A stretch of 64,000 nucleotides of DNA from NCBI GenBank assembly GCA_022661535.1, contig JAKULF010000004.1:1364001-1428000 (forward strand), in the 5' to 3' direction. Positions 19,554 to 31,647 of this stretch are shown one piece after another. The position numbers and the translations under genes are program-made. Position 1 is the stretch's first letter; each line of letters opens with the position of its first letter. The notes below the pieces were generated by a model. That model did no database searches. It was not told the DNA's origin and saw nothing but the letters and a program-made list of their open reading frames with translations. This DNA comes from Eutypa lata. Taxonomy: Eukaryota > Ascomycota > Sordariomycetes > Xylariales > Diatrypaceae.

Positions 19554-22500
19554 ATGGCAAAGTCCACTACGGCCAAAGCGCCGCCGCCTCCAGCAAAGGA
19601 TGGCTCGTATTCCGCACCCAAATCTAAGAAGTCGGTCAAGGTCCACGATGATTACACTTCCGATGGCGTGGACGATAACGATATATTCCTCCTCCCCTTG
19701 TCCGACTACTCGGTTATGCTCATCGTCACCATTCTCGGTGCCATTGTGCGCTTGTTCCGCATCTACCAACCCACCAGCGTAGTCTTCGATGAGGTCCAGT
19801 ATGTTGCCCTGTGTCTTAACTCTATACTATGATCTACCGAGTCAAAGCTCTGTGCAGCGAGTGAGAAGCTAACGTACATAATTTGTTCCTAATAGCTTCG
19901 GTGGGTTCGCGTCCAAGTACATCAAGGGCAAGTTCTTCATGGATGTCCATCCACCCCTTGCCAAGCTCCTAATCACCCTCTTCGGATGGCTCGCTGGTTT
20001 CGACGGTAACTTCGACTTCAAGGAAATCGGCAAGGACTATCTGGAGCCCGGTGTGCCTTATGTCGCCATGCGCATGTTCCCGGCTCTCTGTGGTATCTTC
20101 CTTGTCCCGACAGTCTTCCTAACCCTAAAGGCTGCTGGTTGCCGGACGGCTACCTCGGCTCTTGGTGCTTCGTTGATCATCTTCGGTAAGCTTCGTAAAT
20201 CCTCTAATATGTCTTGAAGACCAATTACTTACAATGGGACACAGAGAACGGTCTACTTACCCAGGCGCGCCTGATTCTCCTCGACTCCCCCCTTGTCCTC
20301 GCTACCGCTTTCACCGCCCTCGCCTTCACCTCCTTCACGAACCAACATGAGCAAGGTCCCTCGAAGGCGTTTGACCCGAGCTGGTGGTTTTGGCTTGTCA
20401 TGACCGGCCTGGGATTGGGTATCACTGGCAGCATCAAATGGGTTGGTCTGTTTACCGTCGCCTGGGTGGGAGCCTTGACTCTCGTCCAGCTGTGGGTGCT
20501 ACTTGGTGACACTAAGACTGTTACCATGCGCGTCTTTGCCAAGCACTTCCTCGCCCGCGCTTTCTGCCTCATCATCATTCCCGTTACCTTCTACATGGCC
20601 ATGTTTTCTATTCACTTCCTGGTCCTCCAGAATCCCGGCGATGGAGATGGATTTATGAGCTCCGAATTCCAGGCTACTTTGAACAACAAGGGTATGCAAG
20701 ACACTCCCGCGGATATCGCCTTCGGTAGTCGTGTCACGATCCGCCATGCCAACACCCAGGGTGGCTATCTGCATTCTCACCCTCTGATGTATCCTACCGG
20801 CAGTCAGCAGCAGCAGATTACTCTATACCCACACAAGGACGATAACAACATTTGGTTGCTAGAGAATCAGACCCAGCCATTAGACCCCAACGGCGAGATG
20901 ATCAACGGTACTCAGGCTTGGGATCAGGTACAAAATATAACCGCGAACTTCATCACAGATGGTTCCCTCATTCGTCTCTATCATCTTCCCACGCACCGTA
21001 GACTGCATTCCCACGATGTCCGCCCCCCTGTCTCGGAGCAGGATTGGCAAAACGAGGTTTCTGCTTACGGATACGAGGGGTTTGAAGGGGATGCTAATGA
21101 CCTCTTCCGAGTCGAGATCGTCAAGAAGGATACCGATGGTCCAGTTGCCAAGGGTAGGCTCAGGACTATTCAGACCAAGTTCCGTCTCGTCCACGTCATG
21201 ACAGGTTGTGCGCTCTTCTCCCACAAAGTCAAACTGCCAGACTGGGCATCCGAGCAACAGGAAGTCACCTGCGCCAAACAAGGTACCCAGCCCAACAGCT
21301 TGTGGTACATCGAATCTAACTACCACCCCTCGCTTCCGGCCGATGCCGAGAAAGTCAACTACGTGCGCCCCGGATTTCTTGGGAAATTCTGGGAGCTGCA
21401 AAAGGTTATGTGGAAGACCAACGCAGGTTTGGTTGAATCTCACGCCTGGGATTCTCGGCCTGACTCGTGGCCTGTCCTCCGCCGTGGAATTAACTTCTGG
21501 GGTCGAAACCACCGTCAAATCTACCTCATTGGTAACCCTTTTATTTGGTGGTCGTCTTCTCTTGCCGTGGTTGTGTATATCATCTTCAAGGCGATTGCTG
21601 TTGTCCGTTGGCAGCGAAGCTGCAAGGACTACACCAACACCAACTTCAAGCGATTTGACTACGAGATTGGTACTTCGGTTCTCGGATGGGCCCTGCACTA
21701 CTTTCCTTTCTTCCTCATGGCCCGCCAGCTGTTCTTGCACCATTACTTCCCCGCCCTGATTTTTGCCATTATGGCCTTCTGCCAGATCTTCGATTTTGTG
21801 ACTGCTCGTTTCTCCTTCACCGGTCTCCGCAACAACCCCATCTTCAACAAGGTCGGGGCCGTCACTATCCTGGCCCTTGCCGGTGTTGTTTTCGCCCTCC
21901 TTTCGCCCCTGGCGTACGGAAACCCCTGGACCAAAGCCGAATGCCAGCGCGTCAAGCTGTTCGACACTTGGGACTGGGACTGCAACACTTTCCTTGAGAA
22001 TGTGAGTATTCCTCCCCAAGGCATGCCATCGAGAGGGAGAAGTTGAAAAGGGGATTCCTACCTTTTTTATCCTCTCCGACGATCTATGTACGCAAAGGGC
22101 GGCAGGGCGCATCATGAGATATGTATCCGACGTATGTGCTGGATGGCTCTCATCATGTATCATGTCCAATGTAAGCTTATTATCTATTCATTGCTGAACT
22201 AACCCACTTTTTAGTACGACGCGTACTACAACGTTGATGTCGCCGCTAGTAAGGCCGCCACCACCACCCAGGAGCTAGCCGTCAACCAGCCAGTGGCACA
22301 ACAACCACCGGCAGTCCAAAACCAACAGGCTCCAAACGAGGCCATCTCGGGCGCACCCAAGCTCGTCGACCAGCAGGGCCAGAAGCTCCTCGCCAAGGAG
22401 GAGCGCATCGAGTACCGCGACCAGAACGGCAACCTGCTCAACGAGGAGCAGGTTAAGGCGCTCCAGGGCAAGGTCGAGTTCAAGACCAAGTACGAGACGC

Positions 22501-22742
22501 GGACGCGCGTCGTTGACGCCGCCGGGAATGAGGTCGTCGGTCCGGACGTTGGAGAAGGTGGTGGCGGCGTCGCACCGCCCCACCCCGACGTCGAGGGCGC
22601 GAACCAGCAGACGAAGAAGAAGGATGGCGAGGAAGGTGGAGCCCAGGTCCCTAAGGAGGCGTCCGAGAGCAAGGCCGGCGAGAAGGAAGCGGATCAGAGC
22701 AGCCCCAAGCCTGCTAGTGAGGGGAACGAGGCTACCCAGTAA
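19554..22742 (+). CDS. PMT1: Dolichyl-phosphate-mannose:protein O-mannosyltransferase, PMT1 subfamily
   Basis: Four exons, 19554-19798, 19896-20185, 20245-22001 and 22215-22742, join in phase to 939 aa. The N-terminal membrane domain carries the GT39 catalytic-loop signature FDEVHFGGFASKYIKG, with the Asp-Glu pair, and the following FMDVHPPLAKLL. A central lumenal region holds three MIR motifs (GYLHSHPLMYPTG, YHLPTHRRLHSHD and the FRLVHVMTGCALFSH block). C-terminal membrane segments include MARQLFLHHYFPALIF and end with NPWTKAEC. The LLTQARLILLDSPL block is standard for the family. Its MIR and FRLVHVMTGCALFSHKVKLP blocks resemble yeast Pmt1 more than Pmt2 or Pmt4. It transfers mannose from Dol-P-Man to Ser/Thr in the ER lumen, normally as a Pmt1-Pmt2 heterodimer. 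The last exon encodes a charged, cytosolic, low-complexity tail (EERIEYRDQNGNLL). The final intron (213 bp) is longer than the others. Confidence 0.95.
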
Positions 22743-23691
22743 AGTATATGGGGTGGATGGACCTCTCATTGCTGAAGAAAAGAAAGGGGAGGGGAAGGAG
22801 GTCTATGTAATTGAACTGGCTGTCGCTCTTGTAGGGTGGATGGATGATGGATGATGGATGATGTCCTCCCCTCTATGTATACCATATTATGCCACACCAC
22901 ACCGCACCGCACCGCACCACGTCACACAACACAACACAACACCACACTACACACAGCTAAAACTCATCTACGTCCACGTCTACGTCTACTATTACGTATG
23001 TACGTACTAGTTAAACTGAGAACTATTGTAATGCTTTGATTGCTTGCTTGCTTACTGTTGTTCAATGTTCTTCACAATATGAAAGTATATGGTATTGCGT
23101 TGGAATAAATGTGTAGATGAATGTGTTCTGTTCTTTTCTCCTTCTGTCAGTACTATCTGGGGAAAAATAAGAAAGGGGGAAATCCAACAAGAAAATAGGG
23201 GAAGAGAAATGCAATGGCGGCGTATGTATGCGCACGTGTATACGATGAAACCGGGTGAAATCAATGCCATGATATGAGTCAACTATTTCTCCTGCCTGCT
23301 TGTAATTGTTAAGAAATATCTTTCAAGACTTAATACTATAGTACTAACTGGCCTATCCCAGAGCCCCTTTCTTGTGATTTGCCACTTTTAATAATATAAC
23401 AATACAATGCCCTCCAAACTCAGTAGTAGCATTGCCTGAAGCTTCATTCGGAAATATACCCGGTGTAAACACCCGTATTCAGTTTTCCGCTCCCGTCGAT
23501 TTAAAAAGAAATTGGATCACTTGGATTTCGATTCAACAAATAGCCAACGTATCGTCAGTTCTGGAATTGTAACCAACCAGGAGATACCATAACAGCACCA
23601 CCGTTGCGTTCGAGGTTATTATTGACGGCATGCCTGGTATACCGGAATACCGCCCAGATAAGATCCATTAATTCCCTCGGTATCCTTCTCG
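22743..23691. other. Convergent intergenic region
   Basis: Holds the 3' ends of PMT1 and the kinase-like gene. Simple repeats: GGATGATGGATGATG at 22839-22861 and CACAC/CGCAC arrays at 22892-22950. No supported gene. Confidence 0.6.
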
Positions 23692-25693
23692 TCACGTCGT
23701 ATTAGCATCTAAAATATGTGTCTTCACAATGTGGCGGATATTGTCGTCCGCCTCCCAGTCGCCGTCAATGCTGCCCCGCTGCATATAATATTGTGCATTT
23801 CTGTCCCTGACCGCCCCCGACACCATTTTGGCGAGTAGATCCAGTCTCGGTCTGGAGAATCTCTCCGGCGAGAGGCACATGCAGATTAGGTGCCTCAGGT
23901 CTTCGTCCATCCAGGGCACCGGGTCGATCCCGTCCTCGTCGGGAAGCAGCTCGATGCCGACGGTCTCAATCTGCGTTCCCTGGCGCGTTCGTAGACTCCC
24001 CCTGCTTGCCCGCGTCGATAATAGCTGTAACTCTAAGTCTTTGAACGTCGATACCATGGCCATAATCTTGTGCGAAGCAGGGTTAGTGACACGACGTTTG
24101 GTGTACTGGAGGGGAATGTGACGGGGGGGGGGGTCCTATGGGATTATAGGTTCATGCTTACTTTTCCAATCGAAAAAATGTTACTATGTAGACATCATTG
24201 TTAGACAGCGATCTTTCCGAAAAGCATTTTCAAGAACTCGGAGTACTGTTTACAAAAGCACAATTCCCAAAGTATTTGGATAAATGCTGTTTGATAGAAG
24301 AAATCAAAATCATACTCACTCCGAAACTCCACTGGCTCTATTGGACAATGCTGGTCTGTATTTTTCATTAGAAGATGTTATAGATGAATGCATGGCAGGG
24401 AAGGGGGCGATGGTTTCAAAACAAAACCAACCCCATGATTGCATTGCGACTACTTACGTTGGACGTGGCTCTTCTTGTGGTATAACTTTTGCAGCGCCGA
24501 AATCAATCAGTTTCAATATTGGAATCATGCTGTGGTCGGTATCGTGCGTGCCGAACATAACTATACAAATAGTTTAGTATTATTTGGCGTATAGGAGGTT
24601 TGGTACCATTAGGGGGAGACATACGATTCCCTTGGTGCATATCGCCGTGAACCAAGTTGCTAGCTGGCACTTCTTGCAATTGCTCTAGTGCTTCTCCAAG
24701 AAATCCCGGTTGGTTTTGCGGCCAGGCCATTGCTATAACCATTCTTATAACTTTTTTTATGATCAAGTTAGCTCAGTCCTGCATACTCTCCTCCCCATCT
24801 CTTCCATCTCCAGCTTCGAGGGCGGAACTCACGACACATAAAAATCCTCCACAGCATTCGGTTCGGTAGGTGGGTGGAGTGTAACTGATTCATTGGTACA
24901 TTCACCCTATTGACGAAATCTAGAATCCTCCCATTCTCCAAGTATTCCACGAACAACCAATCTTTTTCGAACATATAGTGAGGCCTCACCCCGTCTAGAT
25001 CTTTACTGAGGGGATCACCATAAAAGTCAACCAGCGTCACGATGTGCAATGCCCATTTTAACATCTATTTCAAATATCATTTACTGTTGTTAGTTTTCCT
25101 CTGCAGTCTGTGTGGATAAAGGATCCCCTGAAGGAAAGGTACAAACCTTTAGCCACCTCATCTCATTCTCGCAGGTATCCACTGGCACCCTATCCGCATC
25201 ATCCGACATATTTGAATCCTCTGAATCGTCGAATTCGCTGTCACCGGGGGTTACCGAGGGGTTCCTAGGCGGGCGTTGCCCTTCTTCGTCGAGCCGTGCA
25301 TATTTGAGATCGGTCTTCAGCACGATGCGTCGGGGAGGGATGAGGTAGTCTTCGGGACCTCCGGTACTTTCGGATCCAAGGTACGCATTTCGAAACTGGT
25401 ATATAACTTTCCACGTCACACCGTACTGCGACACCCGGAGTTAGACATTGCTTCTTTACGGGTATATCAGCAAGACATGAGACGTATCCGGGGTTCTCCA
25501 CTCCCGAAGATGCCCCATTACCCTCTGAAGTGTATAATGGTTAACTGCGGAAACTACTTACCGAACCGTTAGATAGGATACCCTCCCAGGTGAATCGCTT
25601 TTCGCTGTCCCGGTCGAAGTATATCTTGAGCAAGTCCCCTGTTCGCTGGATTTCCTCTTGCGTCAGCCGGCTCCGTGTTCTTCCCGCTTCCAT
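23692..25693 (-). CDS. Fungal-specific protein kinase-like protein
   Basis: Eight exons on the minus strand: 25693-25562, 25425-25147, 25064-24833, 24750-24625, 24560-24458, 24355-24320, 24183-24162 and 24066-23692, giving 434 aa. Kinase elements are visible: a weak Gly loop (NGSYGVTWKV) near 42, a beta-3 Lys in RIVLKTD, an alpha-C Glu in CENEMRWLK, a hinge-like FVEYLENG, a catalytic loop HGDMHQGN at 249-256 and a DFG (LIDFGAAK) at 276-278. The activation segment is very short and no APE motif is seen. An acidic Ser/Asp insert lies before alpha-C. This fits the expanded, divergent kinase-like families of Sordariomycetes, whose substrates are unknown. Exons 6 and 7 are tiny (36 and 22 nt) and are the least certain part of the model. 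Intron 7 contains a G11 homopolymer at 24123-24133. Confidence 0.82.
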
Positions 25694-26943
25694 GGCTCGG
25701 CGCTGAGCTTCTTACGCAATGATAGGTTGAGAGACTGGTGTCATCTTGATGGCTAGTTTTCGTGTAAGGCGTTTGGATCAGAGTGGCCCCTCAGTAAACA
25801 AAGGTCGATAAGGACACCCGCCAAAATGACGAGGGGTCCATTGTTCATATAAACTACATTATAGTTTTCTTTGTAGGCCGTTTTCGTAAAACAAAAATAT
25901 AGCCCCATAGTTGGAGCACATGGCATGGGATATACGTCTGTGCATTCTTAGCAGTTGAGTATTAAACGGCTAGAATTACTCGAGCTCAAAAGAAAGTTGT
26001 GATCAAGAGAACCTCAGATCAGTGCTTAACCTTAATAGCTAAAGCTAACACCATATTACATTCAGCTAACCTATGATTCACGTGGGGAATTTAGTGGTGC
26101 ATGGAAACAACCTAAAGCTCTAGGTTGGGAATAATGTTCGAAGCGCCTTGTGTATAGGTTCCCCCTGACCTTATCTACATGCATATTAATGAACATTTTA
26201 GCAATACAAACTTGTAGCCATAACACGTATCTCCTCAAATTGAGCATTAATTTGTGACTTATATGCCAATCTTTGCCCTTATACTAACGGAATAGTGTGG
26301 CCATTTATTCCCATATGCTAAATCTTGACGAGAAAAGACGAAGTCAATTAGAAGATTGAACTAAATTTTATCAGTGTTACAATTTGAACTGGAATCGCTA
26401 ATGGCAAAGATAAATCACCACGTTCGTTATTTATAACAACATGTAATAAGTCCTGCGTTTAGTTCCGTATCATCCGGTTTGATACCAAATAGTGGAAGCC
26501 ACCCCTACTGTTTCCATCTTCACATTGTCTATATCGATCATAGCAACCCCTTTCCAAATAATAAGAATTTAACCTTGGAAGTATACTCCAGTCGCTCTAA
26601 ACAAGGGGGAGAAGTCAATAATTAGTTCGTGTTAGTATTGTTAACTAAACCTTATTGGTTTCGATCTTGTTCTACGAACTTTATATAACTTTATCTAAAA
26701 CCTTTCTATATATAAGAAACATCTTGCCACAACACACATTCATTTCCCTCTTAACGCACCCTAATTTTTCGACGGTTTCTAGTCCTTCACTCTATAATAA
26801 CCGGAATCACACCTAGTAGCTTCCTCCCTACGAACAAACCTTGAACACTTCATCAACATCCATCTACCTGATAAGCGCGCCAAATTCCTCGCTTTCCCTA
26901 CATTTACATCCTATTTTCACAACAACTTCATTGATTGACCACA
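25694..26943. promoter_or_regulatory. Divergent intergenic region, kinase-like gene / RBR copy 1
   Basis: 1.25 kb, AT-rich. A TATATATAAG box at 26706-26715 lies about 230 bp upstream of the RBR copy 1 start, followed by a pyrimidine-rich leader; it is a reasonable core promoter. No other gene seen. Confidence 0.4.
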
Positions 26944-27852
26944 ATGTGCTTCACAAAGTGCAACTTCTGCTCTGAGAGCTATGGAAACAGTGTGGTAGAT
27001 ACCTTGGAATGCGGTCACAAGGCGTGTCCTGGCTGCCTCGCCTCTATATTCGGCCACTACCCAGCAGAGTGCTGTGTCATTTTGGAGATGACCTCTGACC
27101 GCGCAGAGATGGTAGGACTAACCATTCTCGAGGAATACATTCAGATGCGACGTGAAAGGGAGGCTTCCACGAATCTGTGCTGTAGCAAGCCAGAGTGCAG
27201 CACCTTTCTTTCCCAAGACAGGATAGTCGGCACGCTGGCTATCTGTTCTTCCTGCCATACTTTCACTTGCACAGAGTGCCACAAGACCAATCACGGCAGT
27301 GAGCCATGCATTGCAGATAACGACATAGAGGCTATACATGGACTAGCTGAAAAGGAGGGATGGGAACCCCAGCAAGACTGTGAGCACGTCATTGAAAGGG
27401 CGGGAACGTGTAGCAGAATTCGGTACGTTAAGTATTTTTCTATCAGGCTTATTTGATTGCCATCAACACCAACTCCTTCCGGTAGCTAACTCATTAATAG
27501 ATGTCCGTGTGTGACCGAATTTTGCTGTAAATGTGGGGGGCTCTGGACGATTTGCGATTGTCTATATTCTATAGAGCCACCAGAGCCCGCCGTACCAATC
27601 GAGGAGGAAGACGTGGAGTCAGAGGAGCTTAGGCAAGTTATGGAAGAAAAGGTCCAGGATGTGTTGGAAAGACGGGGTCTTCCTGACATCCAGCGATTTT
27701 TAGGTCGCCTACTGGTTGCGCGTCGAACATCTGAACAGGTTCCTGGAGGCAATCCTGAGTGGTGGCAGCCCTTCATTGACGATGTTTACGATGCACTGGC
27801 TCAGAATCCGGCTGCGAATTGGCTGGCGGTGGCCTGGAATGCCGTGGAGTAA
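26944..27852 (+). CDS. RING-IBR-RING (RBR) E3 ubiquitin ligase, copy 1, with altered RING2
   Basis: Two exons, 26944-27422 and 27501-27852, give 276 aa. The ATG at 26944 is the first in frame and starts three residues before the copy 2 alignment. RING1-like ligands: CNFC, then CGHKACPGC and ECC (residues 6 to about 45). IBR: CCSKPEC, CSSCHTFTCTEC, HGSEPC. RING2: the first pair is QQDC instead of CxxC, followed by RAGTCSRIRC with the expected catalytic Cys in GTC, then CPC, FCCKCG and CDC. RBR ligases pass ubiquitin through a RING2 cysteine. Loss of the first zinc ligand may weaken RING2, so activity is doubtful. The C-terminal region ends with a WWQPFIDDVYDA motif shared with copy 2. It forms a tandem pair with the gene at 29141. 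Confidence 0.88.
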
Positions 27853-29140
27853 AGCATTGTTTGATATCTAGAGGCATCACGAGAAATCATGGATGGAGTT
27901 TGGATTGTGGGTTTAATACTATTTTACGGGAAAGGAATTTGGGGAGGTTGAGGGGATTGTCTAGACGGGAAGAGATCAAGACTGGGAAAATACTGTTTCT
28001 TTTCGTCTGACTATATTTATAAGATGAAGGCACTCTAAGTACTTGCACGATTACATTACAACCTATCGTATTCCGACTTTACCTGTATTATATAACCGCC
28101 TTCGGCAAAGGAGCTATTAAGATATTTGTTTTGGATCTAGTTCTTGTTAAGTTATGTTAAACCGTTATGGTGAACCTCGGTGTCTCCTCTCCTTTCATCT
28201 ACTCTTGCTTAACCCGAGCTTAACGACCAAAATGGTTACCAGGATGAGTGGATTTCTCATGAATTGGGCACGACACCTTCACCTAGCAGGAGAAATCTTG
28301 CCATCTCCAATCTAGTAGTAATGGATTGCCTTGATAGGTCCCCATGTCCTAGTATCTGGTAGTACGTGCTATCTCTCCTTATCTAAGGAAAATGATAAAA
28401 GCCTCTAAAGGCTACGATAGTACGCCGCATGGCGACTTTGCCTACCATTGGGCTACTTCATTTTATGTGTGTTAAATGGGATATAAACAAATGTATAAGA
28501 CTATCCTCTCCCATCATCCACTAGCATGAATTCTTGCTTGATAGCTCGCCACGATAACTTGGTCTCCTGAACAAGAAGGTTCTAGGAGAAGACACTCCAC
28601 CTGCTAAGGGGATTTGTTGTTACTTTCATTAGAAGCCTTAAGTTCATATTGTTAAGGGATCATATTGTAGAGGGATGCCGCCGATTTATTTATCACATTG
28701 AACCAACATTGTCTAATTCCTCGAATACCTTGGAACACCCCGTTAAGAGCAAGCTGCGACTAGTACGCTCTACGTATTAATGACTTCTTATTATTGCGTC
28801 AGCAATAATAGGCAACGCATTCCGCATGTTTAATCACTCCTATTGTAGTGTAAAAGGGCGATAATGCAGAGTATTGTTCTACTTTCGCACTAAGCACACC
28901 AACTTTGATAAGCCCCCGGCCTTTTCTACAGACCAAGTTCCCTTCTACATCTTCCACTCATCATTTCTTTTCCTGATAACCTCAAGCTGTTGACTACTTC
29001 CATTTTATTCGCAGTGAAATCACATCTTCTCATCCTACCGATATCTATTCACCCGATCATTTCGATTGAAGAGCAACACCTCCTTTACTATTACTTCCAC
29101 CTACGAGGAATCCTTGCAACATCTTACGATTCTCGCAAAT
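27853..29140. other. Spacer between tandem RBR genes
   Basis: 1.29 kb holding the copy 1 terminator region and copy 2 promoter. No ORF or repeat that I can support. Confidence 0.5.
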
Positions 29141-30024
29141 ATGCCATCCTTCAAGTGCAGCTTGTGTCTCGACAAGTTCGACTACAACAAACTCAACATC
29201 CTAGAATGTGAGCATAAAGCTTGCCACGACTGCCTTCGGACCCTATTCGCCAACTACCCAGCACATTGCTGCGGCACTATAGACATTACTTCGGAGCGTG
29301 CTCAGATACTCGGAGCGGATATCGTCGAGGCTTACATCCAGAAACGCTTGGAGAAGGAATCTGGGGCGAATTTCTATTGTAGCAGGCCTCACTGCAGCGC
29401 CTTCATCCCCCCTGAACGAATCTTTGACACGATGGCCGTCTGTCCCTCCTGTCACGAATATACCTGCACAAAATGTCGGCAGGATGATCATGGTTATCAG
29501 CCTTGCGTTCCTAACCGCGAAACGGAGATCACAAGAGAGCTGGCTCAGCAGGAAGGCTGGAGGGCTTGCAAAGGCTGTGGCCATATCATCGAGAGAACAC
29601 TCGGATGCAATCGGATGAGGTAAGCTATGTATTTTACGATTAGTCTCATTGATACCGACACTGTCTCCTTACTTTATTTTATTTTTGTTTTTATCGTTTA
29701 GGAAGCTAACCCACCCATAGATGCGCCTGTAATGCCGAGTTCTGCTATCAGTGCGGCAGCACTTGGAAGACTTGTGGATGTACCTATCTCGTACAGACCC
29801 CCGATCCCGACACCCAAGTCCAAGAAGACCAAGAAGCGCAGGGTTTCATGGCTGAGATGCAAGAAACCGTTCAGATTGTGTTGGATACGGGTGATATTGC
29901 TGAGATTACCCGGTTTTTGGAGGAAATGAAGATTACGCAGGGTGAGGATGGGCACCCGGATTGGTGGCAGCCATTCATTGACGATATCGAGAACGCCATG
30001 GCTGAGTGGCACACGGATCTATGA
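29141..30024 (+). CDS. RBR E3 ubiquitin ligase, copy 2, with intact RING2
   Basis: Two exons, 29141-29619 and 29721-30024, give 260 aa. The start is set by alignment to copy 1; an upstream in-frame ATG at 29066 would add 25 unrelated residues. RING1-like CSLC, CEHKACHDC, HCC; IBR CSRPHC, CPSCHEYTCTKC, HGYQPC; RING2 CKGCGHIIE, then LGCNRMRCAC with the catalytic Cys in GCN, then FCYQCG and CGC. The first exon is exactly 479 nt, as in copy 1, and the intron falls at the same codon (after the R of NRMR). The C-terminal WWQPFIDDIENA motif is conserved between copies. Both proteins are much shorter than Ariadne or Parkin and lack Ariadne or Ubl domains. Targets are unknown. Confidence 0.9.
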
Positions 30025-30837
30025 CAGAACCCAAAAAGCTATACGTCGGAGATGGGAAGAGATAAGGTGGAGGGCTTCTGGTTGTAATTGATCCCAGAAG
30101 TTGGGAGGATATGAACGAGATTGGGGGCATAGTGTTATTGGTATACTGTAATTGATCAGACAAGCTGATCTAGTAATGAGGTTACATGGGATCCGTACTT
30201 CATTAATCTCAACGGGGTAGTGGTAATATATGAGTAACTGGAGTTTGGGAGCCTTCTTCCTGGAGTCCTCGACCTGATTGAGTGCCTTAGGTATTTAGTG
30301 TTGACTAAAATATATGCTTTTGTCCATGTAACCTAAAGTAGCAGGATGTTGGAGAGATAGTTGACATAAAGCTCTTCGTGCTCAGTAGCTGGATTTAGTA
30401 TATGAAAAAGCAGTAAGAACTACGGTATTCAGCTTGTATTGATTAGCTAATATTTCGATTAATGCACCCATACCATACACAGTCGAGAGCTACGTATGAT
30501 CCTATTACAACAGCAGACCCCTGATCTAGGTGGTGGAGTAGCTCCACCTGGCCCTATATAAGGGTGGGAGCACCCCTCATAGTCCTAGTGCTCCCTTTCC
30601 TCCCTTTCCTTCCTTGGAGTTTTAGCAGAGCAAATACAAGGGCATTTCTGATGTGATAGATTCGGACAATCTATCCCAACAAATTGGTGTAGAAAATGGT
30701 TAGTAGTGACACACCTTGTCGTTATTCGTTGAATGACCACCATAATAGCCAGCAAGCTACTCCCACCGAAACCCCACCCCCTTTGGCCACCTAGAATACG
30801 GAACAAGTAGGTAAGACCCCAAGTATATTCCTTCCTC
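30025..30837. other. Convergent spacer containing dispersed repeat R1
   Basis: No gene. Holds the R1 repeat at 30507-30658. Confidence 0.5.
30507..30658. repeat. Dispersed repeat R1 (about 150 bp)
   Basis: Similar along its whole length to 51136-51285. Best blocks are CTAGGTGGTGGAGTA, CATAGTCCTAG and GGGCATTTCTGATGTGATA. Contains CTATATAAGG. Probably a solo LTR or other non-coding transposon relic. Confidence 0.75.
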
Positions 30838-31647
30838 TCATGAAGAGTCCCAGTCCAAAACAGCCGAATCCACCTGTTGATCCTTGCCAAACGACACGGA
30901 CACTGCGTCACTCCCAACCCCAGTGTTCAGGTCACACTTTGTTGGTGTATCCGACGCAACATACACAACCCCCGAGCAAAGCAGATCAAGCGACGGGTCT
31001 GGATGAGCCCTTTCCACCGCCGAGTTATAGATCGCGCACTCTGTGATGCAATCCTCCAAGCTAGTAAGATTCAACATGTCGCCTAGTTTAGTTATCTGTT
31101 TGTTCAGTCCGGAGCTGGCATCGGCGAAGTTCTCGTAGCAGTGTATTTGGTACGTGAGCGTAGTCCCGTTTATCGTGTACGGGCGGAACGACACCGCTGC
31201 GTTCTCCGGCGTGTAGAAAGTGCCGTCGGAGCTATTGCAGCTCGTGGAAAACGCCAGCGATGGGTCGGGAGAAGTCGTTGTCGTGCTGCGATGTGGATGA
31301 ATTAATCTTTTTGCTCCGAAGAAATCGCACAACCCTGAGTTGAAAATAATACCAGCCTACCTTTTGCTCTGACTGGCTAGCCCTCCGCCCACGCCTCCTC
31401 CTATCCCAGCTGCTAGAATTACTACTATAATGAAGACGACGACCCAGAACTTTCGGGCAGTAAGACCAAATATCAACGGACTTTTACTTTGAGTGTCACC
31501 AGGATACTCTGTTATTTCCGCCGGTCGCTTCTCAATCGGTATATTGTATGGTTGTGCGACCTCTGGTGGATTGTATTCTGCGACAACTTCAGGTGCTGTG
31601 GAGGTATTCACCTCAGGCGCTGAGTCGTAACGAAACTGGTAAGCCAT
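30838..31647 (-). CDS. Single-pass membrane protein with extracellular Cys-containing domain
   Basis: Two exons, 31647-31361 and 31285-30838 (75-bp intron), give 244 aa. The N-terminal cytosolic half is Pro/Glu-rich. One transmembrane helix (KFWVVVFIIVVILAAGIGGG) at about 71-90 is followed by a Gly-rich GVGGGLAS, then a Thr/Ser stalk and an ectodomain with Cys residues, including a CITEC pair. No signal peptide, so it is probably a type II or III single-pass protein. This layout is very common in Sordariomycetes and is usually annotated only as hypothetical; function unknown. Confidence 0.8.

Noticed and set aside
20880..22169. 429-aa open frame on the minus strand
   Set aside because: Exactly antisense to PMT1 exons and lacking any domain; a codon-bias shadow.
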